Shown one piece after another: positions 50,929 through 61,555 of a DNA stretch of 64,000 nt. The DNA lies in NCBI GenBank assembly GCA_030141585.1, contig JAQIFP010000004.1, forward strand, positions 62,001 to 126,000, given 5' to 3'. The stretch's first letter is position 1. Every line of letters starts with the position of its first letter. Below the pieces are notes generated by a model. That model had not been told where the DNA came from, did no database searches, and worked only from the letters and a program-made list of their open reading frames with translations. The translations under genes were made by a program, and so were the position numbers. This stretch comes from Ophryocystis elektroscirrha. Lineage: Eukaryota; Apicomplexa; Conoidasida; Neogregarinorida; Ophryocystidae.

Positions 50929-52080
50929 CTAAAATGAACATCCGTCTCCATCTGGACCTCCTTTAGGGATGAACCAGTAATGAGGATTTGAACCAAATAC
51001 TAAATAATTTTCATAATTATTGTCAACTTTACTTGCAGCAAGATTATATAAAAAATTTCCCTTATTATATCGATAATTTGACCCCAGAAACTCTAAATAT
51101 TCTGATATTTGTTACCAAAACAAACCTATAAAAGTCATATTCTAAGGCAAATTGCCGAATTGCTTAGCTTACATTACATGCTAAATAAACATGAAAGGAA
51201 AAAAATGGAAGAAGTATGATCAGAAGATGTAGTCCAAAAGCAGCACCCCATATATTACAAAATATAATTCCCCAAGATACCTATGAGGCAATTATATTCA
51301 TCAAATTTACTGTATATTCACTCCAGTTTCTGATTGCGTACAATAGCATTGTGACAGTTGAAGTCAATAAACATATGTTGACATGGAGCAATGTTAAAAA
51401 GAAGAATTTGTAATTCTTAAATCCAATTCTAAAATAAGTTATCAATCATATATTTCACCCATTAGCTGCCCATGGACAGTAATGATCAAATCTTAAAACC
51501 ATCTGATCTAATTGCGAGCAATAATGTGCACGGTCGGGTACTGTAATAAATGATTGATCTTTTTGTTCTACATACTAAATTTCCTTTCTTTCCTAAATGA
51601 GTATGATTGAGATAGTAAAGCACTTTAAATATCGTGGTTTGTTATTTGAATCCCTTTCCTTTATTTTACTAAGGTCTGGAGCATTGGTCCATTCATATGA
51701 ATCTTGTAATGTCGCTGGTAATTATTATTCATACCTGGAATTGCCCCTGGGTTAGTGTTAATTGTTTTAAAAAAACTCCACAGAAATAGAAAAAAAGTTA
51801 TATGGAAGGAAATAAGAACTGATATAGCTAAAAAATTATCATATTCTTGAGGTTTTACTTTTGTGTCTGATACGTGAATTTTGATAGTCTCTTGTGATGA
51901 ATAGCTGCAAACCTGGCAATATCCATGCAATCATAAATCTGTGATAATTCAATATAATTTTAAATATAATTGTTACAGGGTATACTGGGTCAGAATCGTG
52001 AAAACTATGCACTGCATAGGCAGTAAATCGATTGCTGAAATTTTTTTTTGCGTAGAAAAAAAATTCTTAAAATAATTCAT
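50929..52080 (-). CDS. DHYC-type protein S-acyltransferase with Cys-depleted zinc region
   Basis: Membrane enzyme that attaches palmitate to cysteines. The start at 52080 reads [17 protein letters not shown]1 is around [22 protein letters not shown]2 around [20 protein letters not shown]. The family TNPGAIPG motif follows. The catalytic segment reads [20 protein letters not shown] then CPWAANG, so the active motif is DHYC (51476-51487), as in yeast Akr1. The upstream Cys-rich domain, normally KYCxxC...HCSxCxxC, is largely lost: YVEQKD and CSQLDQM stand in its place. TM3 and TM4 follow, then [20 protein letters not shown] and the ending [11 protein letters not shown]. No ankyrin repeats are present. 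About 290 residues over six or more exons. Family assignment is strong. Confidence 0.85.
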
Positions 52081-52311
52081 TCTTTATCTACCGACTACCT
52101 TAATTCAAATCAAGAATCAGTACATCCATATATATTTCATTTAAAAAATAAATTCATTTTTTAACCTGGATAAATGAATTACAGATAAATCTACAAGTGT
52201 TAGGCGTTTTATTCACAATTCTATCGTGCATAATATTAATTTATTACATAATTACTACTTTTATTTTTTATTAGTCCTGAAGGAAAATATTTAAATATAA
52301 TCTGTAAATAA

Positions 52312-55300
52312 ATGTCCATGTTTAGCGGAGTTGATTGGAGTAAAGCTGCCGCTGCGTGGGTTAGCCAGAAGCAAAAGTTTGAGCGTGAAAAAGAATCTGT
52401 TAATCAGCAAAGTCCTAATTCATTACTTCAGTCTGTAAGTTTTGTAGAATTTGATATATCAAATCTGATTCTAAACTTCGAACACTGAGTTTGCTTAGGT
52501 ACAATTTTCTCATTTTAATCAACTCAATCCAGTTATGCCCTATGCAGGTAAATATATTGCAAAGAAATATAACAATTATAACAGGGTCCCTTCCTCAACA
52601 ATTGTCTCGTAACGATATGCCTTTAGCCATGATGCAAATGCAAAACTCTTTATCTCAAGCATTGTCCTCCACATTAAAATCAGGATCTGTAATGAAACAA
52701 GCCTGGCTGTCTAGTAATGTTAAAAAACCTTTAATTTTTGGAAGTTCTGAGTACTCAAATAGCTTACGTTCGGCATCTAAAGAAGTAATAAAATAAATAA
52801 AATTAAAATGGATTAATTCCAATTTTTTTATAGGCTATTTTTTTTGACGACATTAACAAATTACTACCTATTATCGAACCCTCCGAAAACAATGCAGAAG
52901 AGCAAGCTTTAATCAACTCGGTGAAACAACGTGTTATGAGCATTTTGATGAATGTAACAGAATCTTTAGTAAACTTATTAGCTCAAGAAACATTAAATGA
53001 AGCACATTTATTGTCTGCTCAACAACAACAACAGCAGACTCAGCAGTTGCAGCAACAAAATTTTCAAAATAGCATGAATTTAACAGGACCTAATGGAATA
53101 CCTTCCCGTTCAGCTCCTGCTGTAATTTTTCCTCATTCAACTTCTAGAGCACTACAGCTTCAATGTAAGTTGACTTTGTTTAAATAAATTATAGTATAAT
53201 TATAATAAATAATCTGTTAATAAGCATTGAAACAAAGTGATTTACCGTTTTGGTTAGACTAAAATCAGCTTAACGTAATAAAATATGACACACTTTCTTA
53301 TGTTTAGTATCCTATGCTGCAATTCCTGTACAACCTGTAATTTTGGGGGAAGCAGGTCAAGCTTTGGAAGAAGATAACAGTGACATTCGTGAAGAGATGG
53401 AAAATAATGGAATGCCTTTTATAAGTTTTGCAGGTATTCATTTTAATTACTACTTGTTGTGAAGAGCCTGTAAAGGGATTGTTTAAACGACCTCCAGATG
53501 AAATTTTGTTACCTGAAGGTAAATATTTTCTATATTTATTATTACTTTAAAAGAGAGAAAGCATGTTGGGAGATTTAATGATCAATGTATTCGAGTAGTT
53601 TGCTATAGTAATTTGGGAAAGGTATTGAAAAATGTTGTAATTTTTGTTTTTTTAGAATCTAGGTGAAATTGAGCTGAATGGACGATACGCTATAATATTT
53701 GGATCAAATCCTCGGCAGGCGAACGTTTTAGATTCACATGTATTGTTATATCTTAAAAAATTATTTTGTAAATTAGGCATCCGTTTACTCTCAGCATTGT
53801 GCAATTGGTTTAGGGTATAAAACTAAATCCCAGTCATCCTCTAAACATGTTGTTCCATGTTCTCTTTATCTTTTTCCTTTAGGAGGGTCTACAAAATTTT
53901 ATCACCCTCACCAAATAGCGTTTGTTCGTTTTCATCAAAACATACCCGCAGATCCATCAAGCTCACAAGTATATTCGAAACTTTTTTTATAAGTTTAGGG
54001 ACCTTATGACACGTGTGCTGATGGTGATAGAAAGAGAGAAATTCCTATAGGGTCACAGGTAAATTTTAAGCTTATAGTATAAGTTTTTTGAAGGTATACA
54101 TACAACTAGGCTCTTCACAAAGATATTACTTAATTGACGCATCATGTTGGAGAAAATCATATGTATCATGTGGATCTGCTGGTATTAGTAGGTTCTATAC
54201 TGTTCAATCTTTGGAAAGATTAAACGAAATGTCTGATTCAATTATTGAAATAGAACCTGAACCTGTAAAAAAACATTCTTTATCAAAAGAACTTAATAAA
54301 CCTATTAATTTATCCCCGGCCAAAGAAACAGAATCTTCCAAAAATCCAGTTGAAAAAATAATTGAAGAATCTATTAAAAAAGAAAAAGATGACGCAATAA
54401 CTAAAGCACGTTTATATGCATCGGAGCATTTGTTGATTCGTGAAAAAAAAGCTAAAGATTACGAAAATAATTCCGATAGTAATATAAATGACAAAAAAGT
54501 ACTTCATCATGGTACTAGTTTATCTCATTCGAGAGCTAGAAAATCCCATAAACGTAGAAAAAGCAAAGAACGATTTTCATCTGAAGACCATTCTCACAGT
54601 AAAAGTGATTATCGAAAATCGAAAAAAAAATACGAAGATAAAAAATCAAAACGTGATATTAGCTCTGATCGAAGTGTTTATCGTGATGAAAGCATAAAAA
54701 AAAATAAACACAGACATTGTAGTGCTTCAAGCTCTCAAGAAAAAAAAAAAAAACGCAGCTCAGCTGACAAATTTGATGAAAATAAGGAAAAGAGAAATAA
54801 AAAAAGTCGATATGAGAGCAAAAAACACATTGATTATGATTCTACCGATAATGATAATTTCTATCATAAAAAAAGCTCAAAGGATATATTGGAAAATGAT
54901 TATAAAAGTAGAAAATCAAGAAAGCCTTCAAAGAAATCTTTGGATATTGAGGTAAATCACGACAATTTTGTTATTTCATTTAGGACAAAAGCACAAAGCA
55001 TTTGAAAGATAAAAAGAAATCTCGTAAATTATCTATAGATTCGGCTAAAAGTACAAAATCTGATCATAATTACAGGAAACATAATAAATCAATGAGCTAC
55101 AAAGAAAGTAGCAAAGACGGCTCGTCTAAGCAGGAGAAGGATTATGCATCTAAATACAACACTGAAGAATTCTATCGTAAAAGTGATAATAAGGAAAAAA
55201 AAGAATATTCTAGTTATACGAAACATGGCAAATCTTATAAACCTAAGGAGTATAAAAACAAACATTATAGAGAATCTCCTGAGAGTGAAAGTGAAGCACC

Positions 55301-55767
55301 GTATGAGGAAAAGAGCATGAGTTTACGTCGGGATTATTCAACTAAAGAGCATAGTCGTTATTCAAAAAATGATCATCTTAGAAGTGTAAATTCTGATAAT
55401 AGTGTCAAAAAATATAAAAAAAAAACCAAATTACGTTATCATTCCTTAAGCCGTTCCGACTTTTCTTCAAATTCCGACATTGATAGAGTACAGAAATCAG
55501 ACAATATGGATAAGTATGATCATGATAAATCAAAATATTCCAAAAAATATAAAAAACGGTCCCAAAAAGGTAGTCTTTAATTTTCATTCATATTTTCAAT
55601 TAGATCAAAACAGCACATCAAAAATGAAATATGAAGACAGTGAAAGTGAATATAAAGATTACGAAAAAAAAAAGTCTTCAAAAAAGAAAAGAAAAGATTA
55701 TAATGAAAAAAGGTCTCATCGTGAATATAGCAATCGCGATTCATTTTCAAAAGAGTCTGCAAGATAA
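52312..55767 (+). CDS. FHA-domain protein with Lys/RS-rich tail (NIPP1/SNIP1-like)
   Basis: Starts MSMFSGVDWSKAAAAWVSQK. The N-terminal ~270 residues are helical and Gln-rich (a QQQQQQ tract at ~53020), with a predicted helical block VKQRVMSILMNVTESLVNLL. The linker KGLFKRPPDEILLPE resembles the approach to the NIPP1 FHA domain. FHA strands follow: IRVVCYSNLGK, GRYAIIFGSNPRQANVLDSH, ASVYSQHCAIG, then IPIGSQVYIQLGSSQRYYLI, matching NIPP1 strand for strand. The remaining ~500 residues are Lys/Ser/Arg/Glu-rich (RARKSHKRRKSKERF, SKKKRKDYNEKRSHREYS), typical of nuclear-speckle proteins. Many introns of 30-60 nt. Inference: nuclear splicing-linked scaffold. The phosphate-binding Arg and Ser of FHA are replaced (see findings). 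NIPP1 versus SNIP1 is open. Confidence 0.68.
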
Positions 55768-56164
55768 TATAATGATACGACATGAAACATTTAAGCAGAA
55801 CAAATATTACTGCTTGATAATGGGTTTGGGTTAAATGTAATTTTATCACTTTCTGATGTAGTTAGTAATAACGAATATTCATTTTAAAATATATATGCAA
55901 TGATATGATTGTCACTTTGATACATTTTTTTTTTTTTTGCACTTATGTATTTTTATGCTTTTATTATAGCATAAATAAATTATTTGATAAACATTAAATG
56001 AGAAAATTGTGTTTTAATAATCGAAAGTAAGTCGGCTATTTTAACATTACTATGCCAAGCATAGATTTGTGTAAATTCGATCATGTACGTAAAAATAATT
56101 TCAAATACGTGATTACAATTAAGTGATAGAAATTACAGTCAAGGACTTAAATTAAACAATAACA
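55768..56164. other. Intergenic spacer, 397 bp
   Basis: Between two plus-strand genes (FHA protein and ubiquitin-like protein). Contains a run of fourteen T at about 55926-55939. No coding signal found. Confidence 0.45.
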
Positions 56165-56550
56165 ATGCCTTCAAAAGAAAGCGGAGGTTTAACGCTACCT
56201 CAACCTGATGCAAAATACAAAGAAGAGCAAATGGCTGAAATGATGGGACGAGATATAACTATTAAATTTCATATTGGTTCTGACATAAAAAAGATGCAGG
56301 TATGCAGCATTGGTATATAACATATTTCAAATGTTTGATTATTTAATACTTTTTGCATCATTTTTAGTTCAAAGAATCGTCTGAAGTTGGATACGTCAAA
56401 TTATTGTTAGCCGATAGTCAGAAAATTCCAGCAAGTAGAATCCAGCTTTATTTTGAAGGAAAACAACTTTTGGATCCCATGTCTTTATGTGATCATGAGG
56501 GGATCAAACCTCCTGAAACTACCATTGATGTTAAAATTTTACAAGCTTAG
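56165..56550 (+). CDS. Small ubiquitin-like fold protein
   Basis: Two exons, about 103 residues. Reads MPSKESGGLTLPQPDAKYKE, then MAEMMGRDITIKFHIGSDIK, and after the intron EVGYVKLLLADSQKIPASRI, QLYFEGKQLLDPMSLCDHEG and TTIDVKILQA. The order beta-beta-helix, then I(P)xxRIQLYFEGKxLxDxxxLxDxGI, then a final strand is the ubiquitin superfold (compare [22 protein letters not shown]). It lacks a C-terminal Gly-Gly and so cannot be conjugated. It could be an adaptor or a stand-alone version of a splicing-factor UBL (SF3A1 or elongin B type). Converges with RPN5. Confidence 0.62.
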
Positions 56551-56831
56551 TATATATAAATTCTTTTATAGAAAATTATGAAATTTTTTTTACAGACCAA
56601 CAAATGAAGTTTTGTGTTTTAGATTTAAAAGAAAGATTTCTTATTTTAATTTGAAATATTGATATCCAAATATATTGAATAATGCAAAATTAACAATAAC
56701 TAAGTTTTTTTAATACTGATTTCAGTATCAGGATTAATGGAGTTTTGTATCATATATTCATTGTTGATTAAATGAGTAGTTTGTTTGATGAAACCCAGTA
56801 ATCTGAATATATAATTATAAAACAATATTTA

Positions 56832-58451
56832 TTACTGTTTAATGTTTTCTGCCCATAAATCTAGTTCACTAGTTGCAGATGATGGTACACCAAAAGTTAT
56901 AATTCCCGCGGGACTATCAATCATATTTCAAGCAAATAGTTTTACCGATCAAGTTTGGCATATATAACATCTTCACTAACCATATCAGCTATGTGACCTT
57001 CAAGTTCATCAATAGATATATACAGTAATTCGCTTGCACGTTTGATATGCATTCTCTTAAAATACTTAGCTATAATTTTAACGTTCTATGATGTCATTGA
57101 TAATTGATTATTTCTTACATAGCGGCACAATTTTGAACGAAGTTCCTGTAAAAGTTCAGGATTAAGTTTGACTGCTAAACAATTTTCAACAGGATAAGAA
57201 AGAGGCCATTTTTGTAACTCATTGGATAAAATCGAAGTCGCTAATTGCCTAAAATCAAAGTTGATGTAAATTTATCAAATTATTTATTTTACAAGATAGC
57301 TTACTTTGCTAAGGGTACTTCTTCTAGTCTACGCTGTTCAGTTTCTACTAAACTTTTTATCAATTCTATACTCTCTTCGGATAAATGAGATAAAACTAGA
57401 TAAAAAACGTAAAGTTCTAAGTACTATATGTATTGCTTTAAGGTCAATAAATACCTTTTTCCACTGTTCTGAATTTTTTATACTGGTTGTATTGGCTGAA
57501 CTCCAACATGTTTTTGCAGCGTCCAAGTAAAGTTTGTCATTTAAATAATACGTAAGCATATATTCATTATATGTTAGTTTCAAATCCTTATATAGCCGCA
57601 TCTATTAAGTTTGTAACAATACCTGAAATTCTTCCTTATCTAACGTTTTCATATTAATTTTTTTGCTCATAACTTGGCATCTGATATAATCTTTACGCAT
57701 CAACAACAATTTCATCAAATCTAGAATATATTGTATTTGTTCACGGGGGTCTATGTTAGTGATTGTTTCTACTTGAACTTCCTGCATTAAAACAGCTGCT
57801 TCCTCTATTTTATTTTCAGCTTCAAGGATTTTAGCTTCTATGTAAACAACTTTTGCTCTTTCAACTTCCAAAAATATCTGATGTTTAGTGAATATAGGAT
57901 AATTAACGAAACAAACATTTTAGTTGGACGAATATTATAAATATACTTACTTTTCCAGCTGTCACATTTTTGATTGTTTGGAGTAAGTTCATTTTGATCG
58001 CCATGGATGGAGTATCATTGATTGCTTCAATCATATAACTAGTCATTGCTATAATTGCACGTTTTAATTGTTCTCTCTTTTTAAAAAACGATACATATAT
58101 TTGATTTAAAGCATCCCATAACTCATTTTGTTTATATGTTTTTAAAAGATATAGTACTAATTTTTCTACTGTCGCTCCATCAGCAGCCTAAAATAAAAGA
58201 AAGCTTACTTAGATAATTAAAATTAAGAAAATATATGCGTTTTTATACTTAAACTAGAAACTTACTTGACGTGCTTTTTTTTCTAAAGCTGAAACTAAAG
58301 ATGTAGTTTCATATATATCAAAACAATTTCTTTCTTTGTTATACTCTAATGTTTCGATTAGTTTATCAGCTTCTTCGCCATAGTTTTTTGTTGTTTTGGG
58401 GTCTTTCGTAAGATTTTCGGTATCCTTTAACAAAAGAGTAGAATTATCCAT
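56832..58451 (-). CDS. RPN5: 26S proteasome regulatory subunit RPN5 (PSMD12)
   Basis: Lid subunit of the 19S proteasome cap. The start at 58451 reads MDNSTLLLKDTENLTKD. Conserved helical blocks: LEKKARQAADGATVEKLVLY, FLEVERAKVVYIEAKILEAE, VLMQEVQVETITNIDPREQI, LLLMRKDYIRCQVMSKKINM and MRLYKDLKLTYNEYMLTYYL. The C-terminal PCI region gives LCRYV, RMHIKRASELLYISIDELEG and KLDRPAGIITFGVPSSATSE, with the ending LWAENIKQ. The KLDRPAGII join across a 32-nt intron matches KVDRLAGIINF of other RPN5 proteins. About 450 residues, normal length. Very likely functional. Confidence 0.93.
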
Positions 58452-58846
58452 ATAATATTATTTGAGCTGATTTAAAGGCACGCAATTTAGACTAAAAAAG
58501 AATGTTCTTATATAGTCTGTAAATTATTCTATTGCTACTCAATACACAAAAAGTTTTTTTTATGTCACTGAAATGTAGTTCAGTGATATAAATCAAAAAT
58601 TAAATGCGTTTTACGCATGTTTTATGGATATTTAAGACCAGTGAAGATAATATAATTGCAACAAAAATTATCTCAATTTTTTTTAACATAAAACAAACGT
58701 AATACTAACATTACATTAATAAAGTGTGTAAATCGATATGTGTTAAATCAATAAGTTAAAATAAATTAGATTAATCAACAAAAAAGATAAAAGAAAATAT
58801 TGTACCACCTGTTCTGCATAAATTGGTGCTAATTTTTTTTTTTCTA
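58452..58846. promoter_or_regulatory. Divergent promoter region RPN5/SRP68 with two inverted repeats, 395 bp
   Basis: AT-rich spacer between divergent genes. Two perfect inverted repeats are visible: TCACTGAA/TTCAGTGA (58565-58572 and 58579-58586, 6-nt loop) and ATGCGT/ACGCAT (58604-58609 and 58613-58618, 3-nt loop). They could be palindromic factor-binding sites or transcribed hairpins; nothing shows which. Confidence 0.35.
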
Positions 58847-60946
58847 ATGAAAGACCCTAAGTCATGCGATGTGGTTAATGACAATGAAAAACAATACATA
58901 AATCAAGAATTCTTTGGTAGTTGTGATTTGTACATTCCCGGTAATTGGGTTTTTTACTTCTTCATATTTTAATTAGTTTTGAAAATAATTGAGTTGTCAC
59001 GTAATAAACTTTCTTTTATAAATAAAGATTATGAGAAATACAAAAAGTATTGTTCAAGTAGAATGGAAATGTATAGAAAAAAATTAAATTTTCCCGTGGA
59101 AAATTTGAAAAATTCGTTAAAAAATTATAAAATTAATTCCGAAAGAAAAGCAAAATTACTGATTTTAATATTCTTGTTCAAAACTGAAACAGTATTTTCA
59201 TCTTATTATGTTCTAAAACATCCAAAAAACAAGAAAGAGAATGGAAAAAATAAAGTAATTGATTACATATAGTAAACAATTTAGTTTTGAGTCAAGCCTA
59301 TACAATTATCATTTTAGGTCTTAGACAGACTTCTTTTACGTAAATTGCATAAAGCTATTCGGCATACGTCTTATTTACGTGAACTATGTAAAGCTTACTG
59401 TAACAAAGAAACGCAACTGGAGGTTGAACTTTACTATCAATATCTTTTATCAAGAATATACTATGAAAAAAAAAATTGGGCGGACTTAGTTAAATGCTAT
59501 CTTTCACTCATCAATAAATATAACAACTTGTACTATATTCAAAAAACATTTATTGAGAGGGAACTGATTATGGGCAAGGTAGAAATTTCATGTAAAACCG
59601 AAAAAATCAGATTACAAAATTGAATTCCGAAATAAGTTACGCAAATTATTTATCAAGACGGGAGACAAACTGTCAAACTCTTTTTCAAGAGATATCTGAA
59701 AAAGAGCCAGAATCGTCAATTGAATCTATAATTATACGTGGAGTGAAATCCAATATTCCACAGGTAACCTCAAACTTATATATTATAAAGCCAAAAGGAT
59801 TTATTAAACAAATGTAATGTCAAAAGTATACAGCGAAGAGAAAATATTGATGTTAATATTTTCGACTCTTTCAAAGCTGTTGAAAAATAGTAAGATACTT
59901 TATTGGAAATTTATTTTCAGTTTTGAGCCGCAATTTCAAGTGATAAATGAAGCAAAACAAGCTTTACATGATTTTTGTATAGATAAAGTAATTATAGCCA
60001 TTCATTTGATTTGAGTTTAGATTGATACTCAAGTCAGCATCGTCGGAGTACTAGGGACATTTTTGCAAGATGCTGAGATGTTAAGCAGACTAGAGGTCAT
60101 GGTAATTGCTACATTGCTGTCATATAATTATCTGCTTAAAGGAGAATTGAGTAATCATAAATTCTTTTTTATCAAATTATTAGACAAATCTATTGATTTC
60201 AAACTCAGTGTCATGTTTTTTTACTGCAATACTATGCAAACTGTAATGAAGCTAAAGTTGATTAACACGTTTTCAGTGTCTGGAAGTAATTGATTCGATT
60301 TTGGATTCAGGAAACTCTTTACGTTGGTCTCCTTTTAACACTCATACATTAAAAACACAAGTTGATATATGGAAATATGTATCCAGTTTAGCGATGGCGT
60401 ATGTGAAGTGTTTATATTTAACAGGGAATAAACAATTATTTGAATCTTTGTGTAATATATATATTCTACTTTTAACGATATTATTAGCTGTATTCAAATA
60501 TAGCAAGACCTTTCTTGATAAAGTTAAAGATTACGTAAGCAGCATAACATTATCTAATACACTTAAAGAGTTCTTCTAATTTCTTTGTGGAAGATATTAT
60601 GTTTCAAAATTTAAATAAGCATTTCGAGACATTGAGAACATTGGTTCTAGAATTTGAGCCAATCGTTTCCATTACAGTACTTACTCCTGTCCTTAAATTG
60701 AAAACTGGTAATCTTAGATATATTGTAATGTGTTTCCAGCATCTGAATTCGATTCCTTAAACCAACAAGAATCTTCTTTGAAAGCAATAATTAACAAAGT
60801 AACAATTTGTAGTAATTACTAGTCTATAGTTTTGTCATTTTGCTGTAAGTAAATCAAGTGTTCCTCTTGAACCAATAAATGTTGACATGGTAAAAATTTA
60901 TTTTAATATTATTTTATTGAAGGTTCAAGCATTAAAGCAATAATTT
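58847..60946 (+). CDS. SRP68: Signal recognition particle subunit SRP68
   Basis: RNA-binding SRP protein that acts with SRP72 and 7S RNA in co-translational targeting. The start at 58847 reads MKDPKSCDVVNDNEKQYIN. After a 60-nt intron comes the RNA-binding module: LSFINKDYEKYKKYCSSRME, MYRKKLNFP. Then RKLHKAIRHTSYLRELCKAY, ETQLEVELYYQYLLSRIYYE, KKNWADLVKCYLSLINKYNN, and SEISYANYLSRRE, equal to the SPNIRYCAYNIG block. These are the SRP68 landmarks (YxxYCxRRLxRxRK; RKAVKHAxELExLC; EAQAYTAYLxG). The later half is a TPR-like helical repeat, weakly conserved. The last exons read FCHFAVSKSSVPLEPINVDM and a short ending near 60946, which is provisional. About 590 residues. Confidence 0.85.
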
Positions 60947-61555
60947 TTTTTTTTGAGAAATCAACTACTGTAGTTAGCATAATTGACATTTAAATTTAAT
61001 TATAGTAAACTTTGCCACCCCGCTAACGTTAATTTCGGAAATTGTTTGATCATAACAATCCTGGTTATATTGCTACGCCTTCGAAACTTCCTTAAAGATA
61101 AAATGGAAGTACGCTTTCCCAGGAAGAAAACTATAGAAAGCTTTTTCCAGTAATACGTATAAATTATTATGGCTTCTTTGGGTATTCATCCAAAATTGAA
61201 TATTTCAAAATTGTGAGACCTTAAAAGAAGCGATGATTATATGAAATATTGCAACATTAAATTCATGACTTTTTCGAGATTGAAAAGCATGAGTAGTTGC
61301 TAATTTATTTTAGTGCTTTTTATTCAAACGATTATATGAAATACAAACTCTGACTCATAAAGCACAGATTTTAGATTATATAATTGTGTATAAACTTATA
61401 AAATAAATAATTTGATAAGTTGCTATAATCAGAATCTGCGACTGATTTAAGGCATTACTGTTTATAAGGTAAGGTTGTGTGTAAAAATTGTTCCCTTTAA
61501 AGACTGTGGGACAGATTATCTGCCCGAAAATGTTATGTCCTTAAAAGTGCTTAAA
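60947..61555. other. Convergent intergenic region, 609 bp, with a coding-like patch
   Basis: Between the SRP68 and JmjC-gene ends. Most is AT-rich and featureless, but 61000-61190 is less AT-rich and reads open on both strands once tiny introns are allowed. I could not identify a product (see findings). Confidence 0.35.
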
